DNA of 64,000 nt from assembly GCA_902595425.1 (NCBI GenBank), contig CACJPV010000001.1, forward strand, positions 186,001 through 250,000. Direction: 5' to 3'. Source of the stretch: an uncultured Alphaproteobacteria bacterium (lineage in GTDB: Bacteria > Pseudomonadota > Alphaproteobacteria > HIMB59 > GCA-002718135). This document shows positions 1 to 11,821 of this stretch, piece after piece. Position 1 is the first letter of the stretch. Each line of letters opens with the position of its first letter. The translations under genes were made by a program, and so were the position numbers. The notes under the pieces were generated by a model. It ran no database searches, was not told where the DNA came from, and worked only from the letters and a program-made list of their open reading frames with translations.

Positions 1-327
1 GATTGGAAAGATAACTTCGTAAGAATAAAAAAAGATAAGAGCTTGTTTAAGGAATACAATGTAGAAAAAATAGAAAACAAACTCTTTCAAACTAGAGTGT
101 TCTTCCCAGCTGAGTCAATTCCAGGAGATTACTCAGTTAACGTGTATCAAATAAAAAATAATGTGATTTTAAATAAAAAAGAAAAAATTATTACTCTAAA
201 AAAATCAGGGATTGGAAGTCAAATATATGATTTTGCACACAAGAATTCTGCAGCTTATGGTTTGTTTGCAATCATATTTGCTATATTATCTGGTTTTCTA
301 GCCGCTACATTATTTAGGAGGTCTTAA
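1..327 (+). CDS. TIGR02186-family membrane protein, C-terminal part
   Basis: The reading frame is open from the first base, so the gene begins upstream; a TTG at 43 inside it is not the true start. The visible 108 codons carry the pattern I associate with the C-terminus of the alphaproteobacterial TIGR02186 family: a beta-rich segment with 'PAESIPGDYSVNVY', then 'IYDFAHKNSAAYGLFA' and a single C-terminal membrane helix ending in Arg-Arg. The family is of unknown function, and from memory is often found next to a TauE/SafE sulfite-exporter-like gene. The stop overlaps the start of the next gene (TAATG), so the two are probably translationally coupled. Confidence 0.7.
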   Translation, partial: DWKDNFVRIKKDKSLFKEYNVEKIENKLFQTRVFFPAESIPGDYSVNVYQIKNNVILNKKEKIITLKKSGIGSQIYDFAHKNSAAYGLFAIIFAILSGFLAATLFRRS

Positions 328-800
328 TGAATGATAATCGATATATATTAGTTATTGCAGATGAGTCACCAGAGATGGAAATTGCTTTAGAATATGCATG
401 TGCGAGATCAAAAAAAACAAGTCGTAAAATAATTATTGCAACATTTATAGAGCCATTAGATGTTTTAACAACTCAAGGTGTAACGGAAATAATGAAAAAT
501 GAAGCTAGAGAAGAAGCAGAAAAAATTCTCCAAAAAGCAGCGAGCTATGTCAAAGAAAAAACAGGCGAAATGCCTGCTTTAGCAGTGCGAGAGGGAGAGA
601 CCATCACAGAACTAAAAAAACTTATTGATGAAGAAGAAAATATTAATGTCTTAGTTTTAGCTGCAAACTCAGATCCAAAAAGCAAAGAATCAAATGTAAT
701 TATAAACTCTTTGGTTAGTCAAGAAATAACAAATCTGAGAGTGCCTGTTATGATTGTTCCTGGCAACTTTTCAAAAGATCATATTGCTTTAATAACATAG
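327..800 (+). CDS. Universal stress protein (UspA family)
   Basis: A 157-residue protein with the UspA alpha/beta fold pattern: an N-terminal beta strand 'YILVIADESPEMEIALEYA', a central region predicting alternating helices and strands, and a C-terminal strand 'RVPVMIVPG' typical of the family. The nucleotide-binding glycine loop is poorly kept ('ANSDPKSKESNVIINSLV' where G-x2-G-x9-G-S/T is common), so ATP binding is uncertain. A perfect AGGAGG at 316-321 lies 5 bp before the ATG, unusually strong for this window. It overlaps the upstream membrane protein by one base. Likely a cytoplasmic stress or nucleotide-responsive protein; the specific role is unknown. Confidence 0.88.
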   Translation: MNDNRYILVIADESPEMEIALEYACARSKKTSRKIIIATFIEPLDVLTTQGVTEIMKNEAREEAEKILQKAASYVKEKTGEMPALAVREGETITELKKLIDEEENINVLVLAANSDPKSKESNVIINSLVSQEITNLRVPVMIVPGNFSKDHIALIT

Positions 801-1436
801 ATGTCAGAAATAATAGCTGAAAAATTAATTGATATAGAGTCTGTAAAATTTTCTTTTGAAAATCATTTTACTCTAACTTCAGGCTTGAAATCTCCTGTTT
901 ATGTAGATTGTCGTAAAATTATTTCATTTATAAATGAAAGAGAATTCATTATGAATGAGGCTTTAAATTATTTTAAAAAAAACAAAATTCAATTTGATTT
1001 AGTTGCTGGAGGTGAAACCGCAGGTATTCCTTATGCTGCTATAATTTCTGAAAAAATTAAAAAGCCAATGGTTTATATAAGAAAAAAACCAAAAGGATTT
1101 GGTCAAAACCAACAAATCGAGGGACATTTTAAAGAAAAAGAAAAAGCTATTTTAATCGAAGATCTGGCAACTGACGGCGGAAGTAAAGTTGTATTTGTTG
1201 AGGCTATGAGAAAAGCTGGATTAGTAGTAAATGATATTTTTGTAATCTTTTATTACGATATCTTTAATTTAGAAAACTCTGAGTTATCTAAATTAAATGT
1301 TAATATTCATTCTCTTTGTACATGGAAAGACATTATATCGGTCATAGAAAAGAAAAGTACTTATAAAGAAAATGATATAAAAAACTTAAAAAAATTCCTA
1401 TCTAATCCAGATGATTGGAGAAAAGATAATGCCTGA
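801..1436 (+). CDS. pyrE: Orotate phosphoribosyltransferase
   Basis: Transfers the ribose-5-phosphate of PRPP to orotate, giving OMP in de novo pyrimidine synthesis in the cytoplasm. At 211 residues it matches the family length. The PRPP-binding signature 'AILIEDLATDGGSK' sits at residues 116-129, the substrate loop 'TLTSGLKSPVYVDCRK' near 24-39, and 'VAGGETAGIPYAA' at 68-80 is the conserved strand-loop. The ATG follows the stop of the UspA gene directly with no spacer, so it is probably cotranscribed and coupled. The 3' end overlaps the next gene by 8 bp. Confidence 0.95.
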   Translation: MSEIIAEKLIDIESVKFSFENHFTLTSGLKSPVYVDCRKIISFINEREFIMNEALNYFKKNKIQFDLVAGGETAGIPYAAIISEKIKKPMVYIRKKPKGFGQNQQIEGHFKEKEKAILIEDLATDGGSKVVFVEAMRKAGLVVNDIFVIFYYDIFNLENSELSKLNVNIHSLCTWKDIISVIEKKSTYKENDIKNLKKFLSNPDDWRKDNA

Positions 1437-1860
1437 CATAATTTTAGTAAGTGGTGGATTTGATCCTATCCATAGTGGACATATAAAATTAATCAATGAA
1501 GCAAATAAATATGGTGATGTAGTTGTGTTATTAAATTCTGATCAGTGGTTAAGAAATAAAAAAGGAAAAGAATTTCTTCCATTTGATGAAAGAAAAGTAA
1601 TAATGAATAACATAAAAGGAGTTATAGATGTTATTGCATTTGATGACAGTGATAAAAGTTGCATTGATGGTCTAAAAAAAGCTAGAGCAAAATATTCTGA
1701 AAGGTTAATCAAATTTGCAAATGGAGGGGATAGAAATGACAAAACTACCCCTGAGACAACTTTTTGTGAACAAAATAGCATTACACCTTTATGGGGTGTT
1801 GGTGGACATAATAAATCAAATTCCAGTTCCTGGATCTTGAAAAAATGGAATGAAAAATAA
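1429..1860 (+). CDS. Cytidylyltransferase-like nucleotidyltransferase
   Basis: A 143-residue single-domain protein with the nucleotidylyltransferase HxGH signature: 'GGFDPIHSGHIK' at residues 9-20. A C-terminal 'SNSSSWIL' resembles the second nucleotide-binding motif of this fold. The family includes glycerol-3-phosphate cytidylyltransferase and the nucleotidyltransferase domain of HldE/RfaE; I cannot tell the substrate. I chose the ATG at 1429 over the in-frame one at 1411 because GGAGA at 1417-1421 is well placed for it and residue 1 then begins directly before the first beta strand. It overlaps pyrE by 8 bp and abuts pdxH tail to tail. Confidence 0.8.
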   Translation: MPDIILVSGGFDPIHSGHIKLINEANKYGDVVVLLNSDQWLRNKKGKEFLPFDERKVIMNNIKGVIDVIAFDDSDKSCIDGLKKARAKYSERLIKFANGGDRNDKTTPETTFCEQNSITPLWGVGGHNKSNSSSWILKKWNEK

Positions 1861-2463
1861 TTAGGGGTACAACTTTTTAGTTACCCATACATTATCAATA
1901 TTAGTGTATATTTGACGATCATGGACACGGTAAGGCATTTCTTGCCAAAACTCAATTAAACGGGGAATTACTAAATAACCATTCCAATGTGTTGGACGTG
2001 GAATATCTTTATCTTTAAATTTCTTTTCAAACTTTTCTATATTGTCTAATAGTTCTTCTCTGGAAGACAAGTCTGCACTTTGATTAGAGGACCAAGCCCC
2101 AATTTGGCTTCCTCTAGGTCGAGATTTGAAATATGAATCCGCATCACTATCACTTACAATATTTGCATTACCCTCTATTCTTATTTGTCTATTTTGCGTT
2201 TTCCAATGAAAATTAAGAGCGACATTGTTATTTATATCTATTGAAGTGCCTTTTTTACTATTTGAGTTTGTGTAAAAAACAAAACCATTTTGGTCATATG
2301 ATTTTAAAAGAACGACCCTTGAAGATGGTTGTTTGTTATAGATTGTAGATAAGGTCATGGCATTTGGATCATTTATCTCTGTTTCACAAGCTAAATCATA
2401 CCACTTTTTAAATAATTCAAATGGATCCTTTATTTGTTGAATTAAATCTTTGTGCTTTAACAT
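1861..2463 (-). CDS. pdxH: Pyridoxine/pyridoxamine 5'-phosphate oxidase
   Basis: FMN enzyme that oxidises PNP or PMP to pyridoxal 5'-phosphate, the last step of vitamin B6 synthesis and salvage. The 200-residue length fits. Visible signatures are 'MTLSTIYNKQPSSRVVLLK' for the FMN phosphate site, 'FYTNSNSKKGTSI', 'RIEGNA', 'SRPRGSQIGAWSSNQS' for substrate binding, and the C-terminal 'YRVHDRQIY' in the place of the family's R-x-H-D-R. Its stop codon touches the stop of the convergent nucleotidyltransferase gene, leaving no terminator space. Confidence 0.95.
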   Translation of the reverse strand: MLKHKDLIQQIKDPFELFKKWYDLACETEINDPNAMTLSTIYNKQPSSRVVLLKSYDQNGFVFYTNSNSKKGTSIDINNNVALNFHWKTQNRQIRIEGNANIVSDSDADSYFKSRPRGSQIGAWSSNQSADLSSREELLDNIEKFEKKFKDKDIPRPTHWNGYLVIPRLIEFWQEMPYRVHDRQIYTNIDNVWVTKKLYP

Positions 2464-2490
2464 TTTCGATATTTTAAGTATTAAGACTAA

Positions 2491-2496
2491 TATAAT
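2491..2496 (+). promoter_or_regulatory. Candidate -10 box for fabI-aroC
   Basis: A perfect TATAAT in the 61-bp gap between the divergent pdxH and fabI genes, 28 bp before the fabI start. No good -35 hexamer is visible about 17 bp upstream, and AT-rich sequence gives such boxes by chance, so this is a weak call. Confidence 0.35.
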
Positions 2497-2524
2497 CTTT
2501 AAAATAATAAAAAATAGGTATTAA

Positions 2525-3346
2525 ATGTTAATGCAAGGAAAAAAAGGGTTAATCATGGGCGTGGCTAATGATAGGTCAATAGCCTGGGGAATAGCAAAAT
2601 CATTGGCTGAAAATGGGGCTTCGATTGCTCTTACTTACCAAGGTGAAGCGCTTAAGAAAAGGGTGGAACCACTAGCACAGTCAATAAATTCAGATATTGT
2701 GATACCTTGTGATGTTGCGGACTCAGTAAGCATGGAAAACGTCTTTAGAACTCTAGAAGAAAAATGGGGAGAAATTGATTTCTTAGTCCATGGGATTGGG
2801 TTCTCAAATAAAGATGAATTAAGAGGTAAATATTACAATACAACATCAGAAAATTTTAATCAAACGATGCATATTTCATGCTACTCTTTCACTGAAGCTT
2901 GTAGATTAGCTGAACCTCTGATGAATGAGGGAGGCTCTATTTTAACTTTAACGTATTACGGAGCAGAACAAGTAATGCCTCACTATAATGTTATGGGTGT
3001 TGCGAAAGCAGCCTTAGAAGCTAGCGTCAGGTACTTAGCAGTTGATCTAGGTGAAAAAAATGTGAGAGTCAATGCAATAAGTGCTGGTCCAATTAAAACC
3101 TTGGCAGCCTCTGGAATTGGAGATTTTAGATTCATTTTAAAATGGAATGAATTAAATGCTCCATTAAAAAGAAATGTTAACCAAAATGATGTAGGCAACT
3201 CAGCATTATATCTTTTGAGTGATTTAGGAAGTGCCGTAACTGGAGAAATACAGCATGTTGACTGTGGTTATCACACTGTTGGAATGGTGGCTGTTGATGA
3301 AGCCGATAAAGTATCAGATTTATTAAGTGAATTTAATAATAAATAA
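2525..3346 (+). CDS. fabI: Enoyl-ACP reductase (NADH)
   Basis: Reduces trans-2-enoyl-ACP in the last step of each type II fatty-acid elongation cycle. A 273-residue short-chain dehydrogenase with the FabI-type nucleotide loop '[18 protein letters not shown]' at residues 12-29. The catalytic Tyr-x6-Lys is visible as Tyr154 and Lys161 in 'YNVMGVAK', with the further FabI tyrosine in 'TYYGAEQ' just before. The C-terminal 'GYHTVGM' is also typical. The stop overlaps the start of aroC (TAATG), so the two are coupled although their pathways differ; a fabI-aroC pair is common in alphaproteobacteria. Confidence 0.96.
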   Translation: MLMQGKKGLIMGVANDRSIAWGIAKSLAENGASIALTYQGEALKKRVEPLAQSINSDIVIPCDVADSVSMENVFRTLEEKWGEIDFLVHGIGFSNKDELRGKYYNTTSENFNQTMHISCYSFTEACRLAEPLMNEGGSILTLTYYGAEQVMPHYNVMGVAKAALEASVRYLAVDLGEKNVRVNAISAGPIKTLAASGIGDFRFILKWNELNAPLKRNVNQNDVGNSALYLLSDLGSAVTGEIQHVDCGYHTVGMVAVDEADKVSDLLSEFNNK

Positions 3347-4416
3347 TGTCATCTAATTCAATTGGAAAAATTTTCTCCTTTTCAACATGGGGGGAAAGTC
3401 ACGGTAAAGCAATAGGTTGCATAATTGATGGAGTTCCTTCAAATATTGAACTTAGTGAAAATGATATACAACCATATCTTGATCTTAGAAAACCTGGACA
3501 ATCAAAGTACACTACTCAAAGAAAAGAAGATGATAAAGTAGAAATTTTATCAGGAGTTTTTGAAGGTAGAACGACAGGTCATCCAATATCACTAATTATT
3601 TACAATAATGACCAAAGATCAAAAGATTACTCAGAAATAAAAGATAAATTCCGACCTGGTCATGCTGATTATACATATTGGAAAAAGTATGGCATCAGAG
3701 ATTATAGAGGTGGTGGAAGATCTAGTGCTAGAGAAACTGCAATGCGAGTTGCAGCTGGGGCAGTAGCAAGAAAAGTAATTTGGAAAAAAATTGATAGTAA
3801 TGTTAAAATTACTGGCGCACTTATTCAAATAGGTAATTCAAAAATCAATTATGATAATTGGAATGAAAGCTATATTCATGAAAATGATTTTTTCTGCCCA
3901 GATGAAAAAATTATACCTAAATGGCAAGATCTTATTACTCAAGCTAGAAAAGATGGTTCATCATTAGGAGCAATAATTGAAGTAAGGGCATCTGGCATTC
4001 CAGCCGGACTAGGAGAACCTATTTATGATAAACTAGACTCAGATATTGCAAAAGCGCTTATGACAATAAATGCAGTTAAAGGTGTAGAAATAGGCAATGG
4101 CTTTGGCAGCGTAAATGAAGATGGAAAAACAAATGTAGACGAAATGAGAATAAAAGATGAAAAGCCTACATTTCTAAGTAATAACAATGGAGGGATACTT
4201 GGAGGTATCAGTTCTGGACAAGACATTATATGCCGTTTTGTTGTAAAGCCAACAAGTTCAATTTCAACTGAAAGAAAAACGATAGATATTAAGTTACAAG
4301 AAACAACAATTTCAACTAAAGGCCGCCACGATCCGTGTGTTGGCATAAGAGCAGTTCCTGTCGGTGAAGCAATGATTGCGACGACAATTGCAGATCATAT
4401 ACTTCGTTTCTTATAA
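3346..4416 (+). CDS. aroC: Chorismate synthase
   Basis: Converts 5-enolpyruvylshikimate-3-phosphate to chorismate using reduced FMN, the last common step of aromatic amino acid synthesis. The 356-residue protein has all three family signatures: '[16 protein letters not shown]' at 16-31, the middle arginine-rich '[19 protein letters not shown]', and C-terminal '[18 protein letters not shown]'. It is translationally coupled to fabI. Its last 6 bp overlap the end of tlyA on the other strand. Confidence 0.97.
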   Translation: MSSNSIGKIFSFSTWGESHGKAIGCIIDGVPSNIELSENDIQPYLDLRKPGQSKYTTQRKEDDKVEILSGVFEGRTTGHPISLIIYNNDQRSKDYSEIKDKFRPGHADYTYWKKYGIRDYRGGGRSSARETAMRVAAGAVARKVIWKKIDSNVKITGALIQIGNSKINYDNWNESYIHENDFFCPDEKIIPKWQDLITQARKDGSSLGAIIEVRASGIPAGLGEPIYDKLDSDIAKALMTINAVKGVEIGNGFGSVNEDGKTNVDEMRIKDEKPTFLSNNNGGILGGISSGQDIICRFVVKPTSSISTERKTIDIKLQETTISTKGRHDPCVGIRAVPVGEAMIATTIADHILRFL

Positions 4417-5145
4417 GTACCTTGCAGTAAGCAAAAACTCCTTATTTCCTTTAGGTCCTGTAATTGGACTTTCAATAATTTTAAGTACTTCACAATTGCA
4501 TTCATTCTCAAACCATTTTTTTATCTCATTACAGATTCTAAGGTGAATTGCAGAGTCTTTAACTACACCTTTTTTTGTTTCATTTTTTTTTGACTCAAAT
4601 TGTGGTTTAATTAGAACAATAATAACACTATTTTTTTTTAAAAAAATTAAACACGGTAAAATAACTTTTTTAAGACTAATAAAACTAACATCACAAACTA
4701 ATATTTCAATAAATTCAGTAATTAAATCTTTTGTTAAATATCGAGCATTTGTTTTTTCTATGTTTATAATTGCTTTCATTTTTTTTAATTTTTCATGTAG
4801 TTGATTTGTGCCAACATCTACAGCAAATACTTTCTTTGCATTTCGCTGAATTAATACTTCAGTGAATCCTCCAGTGGAAGCTCCAAGATCCATGCAAATT
4901 TTATTTTCTACTGTAATATTATTTTCATCTAGGGCTTTTATTAATTTATATGCTCCTCTAGAGACCCATGCAGGCCCTATATCTTTTATTTTTATTTTAG
5001 CATCAGAGTTAATATTGTAGCCGCTTTTATTAATTACTTTACCTTCAACACAAACTTGACCTGCCATAATCATAGCCTGAGCTTTGGATTTTGACTCAGC
5101 TAACTTCCTGTCAAAAAGTATTTGGTCTAGGCGAATTTTACTCAA
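4411..5145 (-). CDS. tlyA: TlyA-family rRNA 2'-O-methyltransferase / hemolysin A homologue
   Basis: A 244-residue protein with an N-terminal S4 RNA-binding domain (about 1-60, '[19 protein letters not shown]') and a C-terminal FtsJ-like methyltransferase domain. The SAM motif is '[14 protein letters not shown]' at 85-98. Studied members methylate ribose in 16S and 23S rRNA; the hemolysin name is historical. It lies 2 bp downstream of dxs in the usual alphaproteobacterial dxs-tlyA order. Its end overlaps aroC tail to tail. Confidence 0.92.
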   Translation of the reverse strand: MSKIRLDQILFDRKLAESKSKAQAMIMAGQVCVEGKVINKSGYNINSDAKIKIKDIGPAWVSRGAYKLIKALDENNITVENKICMDLGASTGGFTEVLIQRNAKKVFAVDVGTNQLHEKLKKMKAIINIEKTNARYLTKDLITEFIEILVCDVSFISLKKVILPCLIFLKKNSVIIVLIKPQFESKKNETKKGVVKDSAIHLRICNEIKKWFENECNCEVLKIIESPITGPKGNKEFLLTARYL

Positions 5146-5147
5146 AA

Positions 5148-7070
5148 TTAATTTTTAATATTTTTATTATAAGTTGGAAAATTAATTACATTATCTTCAT
5201 AAATTTTTAGTATCTTTTTACTAATAGAGTCAGCATCCATTCCTATTTCAGAATATTGATCATCAGGAGATTGATGATCAACAAATTTATCAGGAAAAAA
5301 GATATTATTTACTTTTGTTGATGTGATTTTAATTCTCTTGTTATGAATATAATTTAAGACACTTGCGCTAAAACCACCGCTTGATCCCTCTTCAATAGTT
5401 AATAAATATTTATGATTATCTAAAAGTTGATCTAATAAATCTGTATCTATAGGTTTTGCAAATCTAGCATCAGCTAAAGTAGGATTAATTCCCTTAATAT
5501 TAAGTATTTTTATTGCCTCACGACAACTTTGTAATCTTGAACCTAGATTTAACAACGCAACATCATTACCTTCAATAAGAATAACTCCTTTTCCAATTTC
5601 AACTGGTTCAGTATCTTTATCGCTATTGGATAATTCACCTGTACCTCTCGGATATCTAAAAGCAGAAGGTCTATCATTTATAAACAAAGTAGTATTTATC
5701 ATTCTAATTAGTTCATTTTGATTGCTAGGAGCCATAATTATAAAGTTTGGCAATGTAGATAGAAAAGCTATATCAAAAGATCCTGCATGTGTTGGACCAT
5801 CTGCACCAACTTGTCCAGCTCGGTCAATTGCAAATCGTACAGGGAGATTTTGTAGAGCAACATCATGTACAATTTGATCATATGCACGTTGTAAAAATGT
5901 AGAGTAAATAGCAACATATGGTTTAAAGCCTTCTGTGGCAAGGCCAGCAGCCATTGTTACAGCATGTTGCTCAGCAATCCCAACATCAAACAACCTTGAG
6001 GGATGTTGAGAATTAAAAATATCAAGTCCCGTTCCGCTAATCATAGCTGCAGTTATGGCAACAATTTTTTCGTCCTTTAAAGCTGCATTCGCCAATGTTT
6101 CTCCAAAAACAGATGAATATGATTTTTTATTAGATGAACTCAGAGATTGACCTGTTTTTAGATCAAATTTATTGACCCCATGGAATTTATCATCAGATTT
6201 TTCTGCAGGCTCATAACCTTTTCCTTTTTTAGTTACACAATGAAGAAATATAGGTTTTTCAATTGATAAATTTTTAATATTTTCCAATACAGGCACCAAT
6301 GTTTTAATATCATGTCCATCAATTGGGCCTAAGTAATAAAAACCTAGCTCCTCAAACAAAGTACCTCCAGTTACTAAACTTTTTGAAAATTCTTCAGCCT
6401 TGTATAAAGTTTTGGATACTGAATTTGAAAGTTTAGATGATATTTTTTTTAACAAAGTTCTGACATTTGTATATTGTTTAGAAGAAAGCAATTTTGTTAA
6501 ATAATTACTCATTGCACCTACGGGCCTATCAATCGACATTTCATTATCATTTAAAATTACTATTATCTGTTTGTTACTAGCACCCACATTGTTTAGTGCT
6601 TCATATGCCATACCGGCACTAAGAGCGCCGTCACCAATAACACAAATAATTTTAGCATCATCTTTGTTTAAATCCTTAGCAACTTTCATGCCCATTCCTG
6701 CAGAAATAGATGTAGAACTATGTGCGGTTCCAAAAGGATCATATTCACTTTCACTTCTTTTTACAAAACCATACAATCCATTTTTTTGTCTTAAAGTTTC
6801 AATCTTATGCTTTCTACCTGTTAGAATTTTATGAGGATAAGACTGGTGCCCTACATCCCAAATCAATCTATCTCTAGGAGTGTTAAAAACATAGTGCAAT
6901 GCTATTGTTAACTCAACCACACCTAAACCAGCACCTAAATGACCACCAGTTTTGGAGACAGTTTCGATTGTTTTATCTCTAAGTTCATTTGATAGTTTTT
7001 CAAGCTCAACTATTGATAGTTTTCTCATATCAGAAGGAAAATTAATCTTATCTAATTGCTTGTGATTCAT
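5148..7070 (-). CDS. dxs: 1-deoxy-D-xylulose-5-phosphate synthase
   Basis: Thiamine-diphosphate enzyme that condenses pyruvate and glyceraldehyde 3-phosphate, the entry step of the MEP isoprenoid pathway. At 640 residues it is full length. The ThDP motif starts with 'GDGALSAGMAYEALNN' at 146-161. 'FGTAHSSTSISAG' holds a conserved active-site histidine, and 'DRAGQVGADGPTHAGSFD' marks the pyrimidine domain. It is 3 bp downstream of xseB. In many alphaproteobacteria ispA sits between xseB and dxs; it is absent from this spot. Confidence 0.97.
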   Translation of the reverse strand: MNHKQLDKINFPSDMRKLSIVELEKLSNELRDKTIETVSKTGGHLGAGLGVVELTIALHYVFNTPRDRLIWDVGHQSYPHKILTGRKHKIETLRQKNGLYGFVKRSESEYDPFGTAHSSTSISAGMGMKVAKDLNKDDAKIICVIGDGALSAGMAYEALNNVGASNKQIIVILNDNEMSIDRPVGAMSNYLTKLLSSKQYTNVRTLLKKISSKLSNSVSKTLYKAEEFSKSLVTGGTLFEELGFYYLGPIDGHDIKTLVPVLENIKNLSIEKPIFLHCVTKKGKGYEPAEKSDDKFHGVNKFDLKTGQSLSSSNKKSYSSVFGETLANAALKDEKIVAITAAMISGTGLDIFNSQHPSRLFDVGIAEQHAVTMAAGLATEGFKPYVAIYSTFLQRAYDQIVHDVALQNLPVRFAIDRAGQVGADGPTHAGSFDIAFLSTLPNFIIMAPSNQNELIRMINTTLFINDRPSAFRYPRGTGELSNSDKDTEPVEIGKGVILIEGNDVALLNLGSRLQSCREAIKILNIKGINPTLADARFAKPIDTDLLDQLLDNHKYLLTIEEGSSGGFSASVLNYIHNKRIKITSTKVNNIFFPDKFVDHQSPDDQYSEIGMDADSISKKILKIYEDNVINFPTYNKNIKN

Positions 7071-7073
7071 TTT

Positions 7074-7295
7074 CTAAAAATCTTCTTTTGATATCTTATT
7101 ATCTTCTATCTTTATTTTTTTAATTTGCATTTCAATATCTTTAAGTTTTTTGTCACAAATATTTTTAATTTTCATGCCCTCTTCATAAAGCTTAACTGAC
7201 TCTTCTAAACCAATCTCTCCAGATTCTAGTTTATCAACAATACTCTCAAGTTTTTGTAAATTTGACTCAAAACTATTTTCTTTATCTTTACCCAT
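7074..7295 (-). CDS. xseB: Exodeoxyribonuclease VII small subunit
   Basis: A 73-residue helical protein matching XseB: 'SFESNLQKLESIVDKLESGEIGLEESVKLYEEGMKI' is nearly the family consensus, split here only by description. XseB subunits coat the coiled-coil of XseA to form the nuclease that degrades single-stranded DNA. The partner xseA is not in the window. It is 1 bp downstream of a small membrane protein gene and just upstream of dxs, a conserved arrangement. Confidence 0.92.
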   Translation of the reverse strand: MGKDKENSFESNLQKLESIVDKLESGEIGLEESVKLYEEGMKIKNICDKKLKDIEMQIKKIKIEDNKISKEDF

Positions 7296-7296
7296 T

Positions 7297-7584
7297 TTAT
7301 CTTCCTATTTTAGATACGATCTTGTTATTTTTTAAATTATACATAATTAAATATATCTGGTCATCATCAGAAATAACTATCAGTACATTATTTTGGTCAA
7401 TAATTTTGATATCTTTAATATTTTCAGAACTTTTGAGATTTAGTGAAAAATTTAATTCATCATTATTAGAAATTTTTTGATTATTTGAAATTTTAGAATA
7501 GAAACCATATAACAATAGAGCAAAACATAAAATAATTAAAACGGCTAAAAATATAACTAAAAATTTCAGAAAATTATTGCTCAT
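7297..7584 (-). CDS. Small single-span membrane protein, DUF6476-like
   Basis: A 95-residue protein with one hydrophobic helix at about residues 6-28 and a 65-residue C-terminal domain likely to lie in the periplasm. The C-terminal part looks beta-rich ('NVLIVISDDDQIYLIMYNL'). Shape and position, divergent from an rluD gene, recall the alphaproteobacterial DUF6476 proteins, but I cannot confirm the family. Function is unknown. Its ATG overlaps the divergent rluD ATG on the palindrome CATG. Confidence 0.6.
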   Translation of the reverse strand: MSNNFLKFLVIFLAVLIILCFALLLYGFYSKISNNQKISNNDELNFSLNLKSSENIKDIKIIDQNNVLIVISDDDQIYLIMYNLKNNKIVSKIGR

Positions 7585-8554
7585 GAATAAAACCTATACT
7601 CACAAAGTAAAAATAAATAAAGAGCTAAGTTCAATTCGTTTAGATAAGATCCTTACAAAAAAACTTGAAAAACTCTCACGTATGCAAATTAAAACATTAA
7701 TCAAAAGTGGGAATGTAAATTTAAACGGCCTTCCAATACTAGATCCATCTTATTTGGTAAGAGAAAATGATAATTTTGATATTCTTATCATTAAGCCTAA
7801 AGAAATAAAATATTTAGCTGAAGATATAGAGTTAAATATTATTTATGAAGATGATGATTTAATAGTGATTGATAAACAAGCAGGAATTGTAACTCATCCC
7901 GCTCCTGGTAATGAAACTGGTACGTTAGTTCAAGCTTTATTATATCATGTAAAAAATAAACTAAGCGATATTAATGGTAGCAAAAGACCAGGTATTGTTC
8001 ATCGATTAGATAAAAATACTAGTGGAGTAATGGTAATTGCAAAAAATAATTTTACTCACATGAATTTAGCTGATCAATTTAAGTTTCATACAATTTCAAG
8101 AAAGTACCAAGCAATTACATGGGGAGTGCCTTCAAATCAAACTGTAGAAGGATACATAGAGAGGCATAAAATAAACAGAAAAAAAATGAGTTTAAATAAT
8201 AAACAAAAAGGAAAATTTTCAAAAACTGAAATTAGATTAATTAAATCATTCGAAAATTCTTCTCTCATTGAATGCTCATTACACACTGGGAGAACACATC
8301 AGATAAGATTGCATCTAACATCAATTAATTCTCCAATAGTTGGAGATGAAATTTATGGGAAAAGCAAAACAAGTAAGTATGGTTTAGATAAAAAAAATTT
8401 TAATAAATTTTTAATTTTGAAAAATTTTCAACGTCAAGCTTTACACGCTATTCATTTAGGTTTTTTTCATCCAACATTAAAAAAAGAAATGCAATTTAAC
8501 TCCAAATTACCCGAAGATATGACAAATTTACTTGATTTGTTATTAAAATATTAA
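7583..8554 (+). CDS. rluD: Ribosomal large-subunit pseudouridine synthase, RluD type
   Basis: Isomerises uridines to pseudouridine in 23S rRNA; RluD acts on helix 69. The protein has an N-terminal S4 RNA-binding domain (about 15-75) and the RluA-family catalytic domain, with the active-site aspartate in 'HRLDKNTSGVMV' and the later 'GRTHQIRLHL' motif. I use the ATG at 7583 rather than the TTG two codons earlier. This start overlaps the divergent start at 7584, so its promoter must lie inside the neighbouring gene. RluC-like specificity is possible. Confidence 0.9.
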   Translation: MNKTYTHKVKINKELSSIRLDKILTKKLEKLSRMQIKTLIKSGNVNLNGLPILDPSYLVRENDNFDILIIKPKEIKYLAEDIELNIIYEDDDLIVIDKQAGIVTHPAPGNETGTLVQALLYHVKNKLSDINGSKRPGIVHRLDKNTSGVMVIAKNNFTHMNLADQFKFHTISRKYQAITWGVPSNQTVEGYIERHKINRKKMSLNNKQKGKFSKTEIRLIKSFENSSLIECSLHTGRTHQIRLHLTSINSPIVGDEIYGKSKTSKYGLDKKNFNKFLILKNFQRQALHAIHLGFFHPTLKKEMQFNSKLPEDMTNLLDLLLKY

Positions 8555-8563
8555 TTTAGAAAT

Positions 8564-8569
8564 TATAAT
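8564..8569 (+). promoter_or_regulatory. Candidate -10 box for rpoH
   Basis: TATAAT lies 16 bp before the rpoH ATG in the 31-bp gap after rluD, which would give a leader of about 10 bases. The -35 region is not convincing, and rpoH may also be read through from rluD. Confidence 0.35.
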
Positions 8570-8585
8570 ATGTTATAGAGCAATA

Positions 8586-11810
<3,225 letters not shown>

Positions 11811-11821
<11 letters not shown>

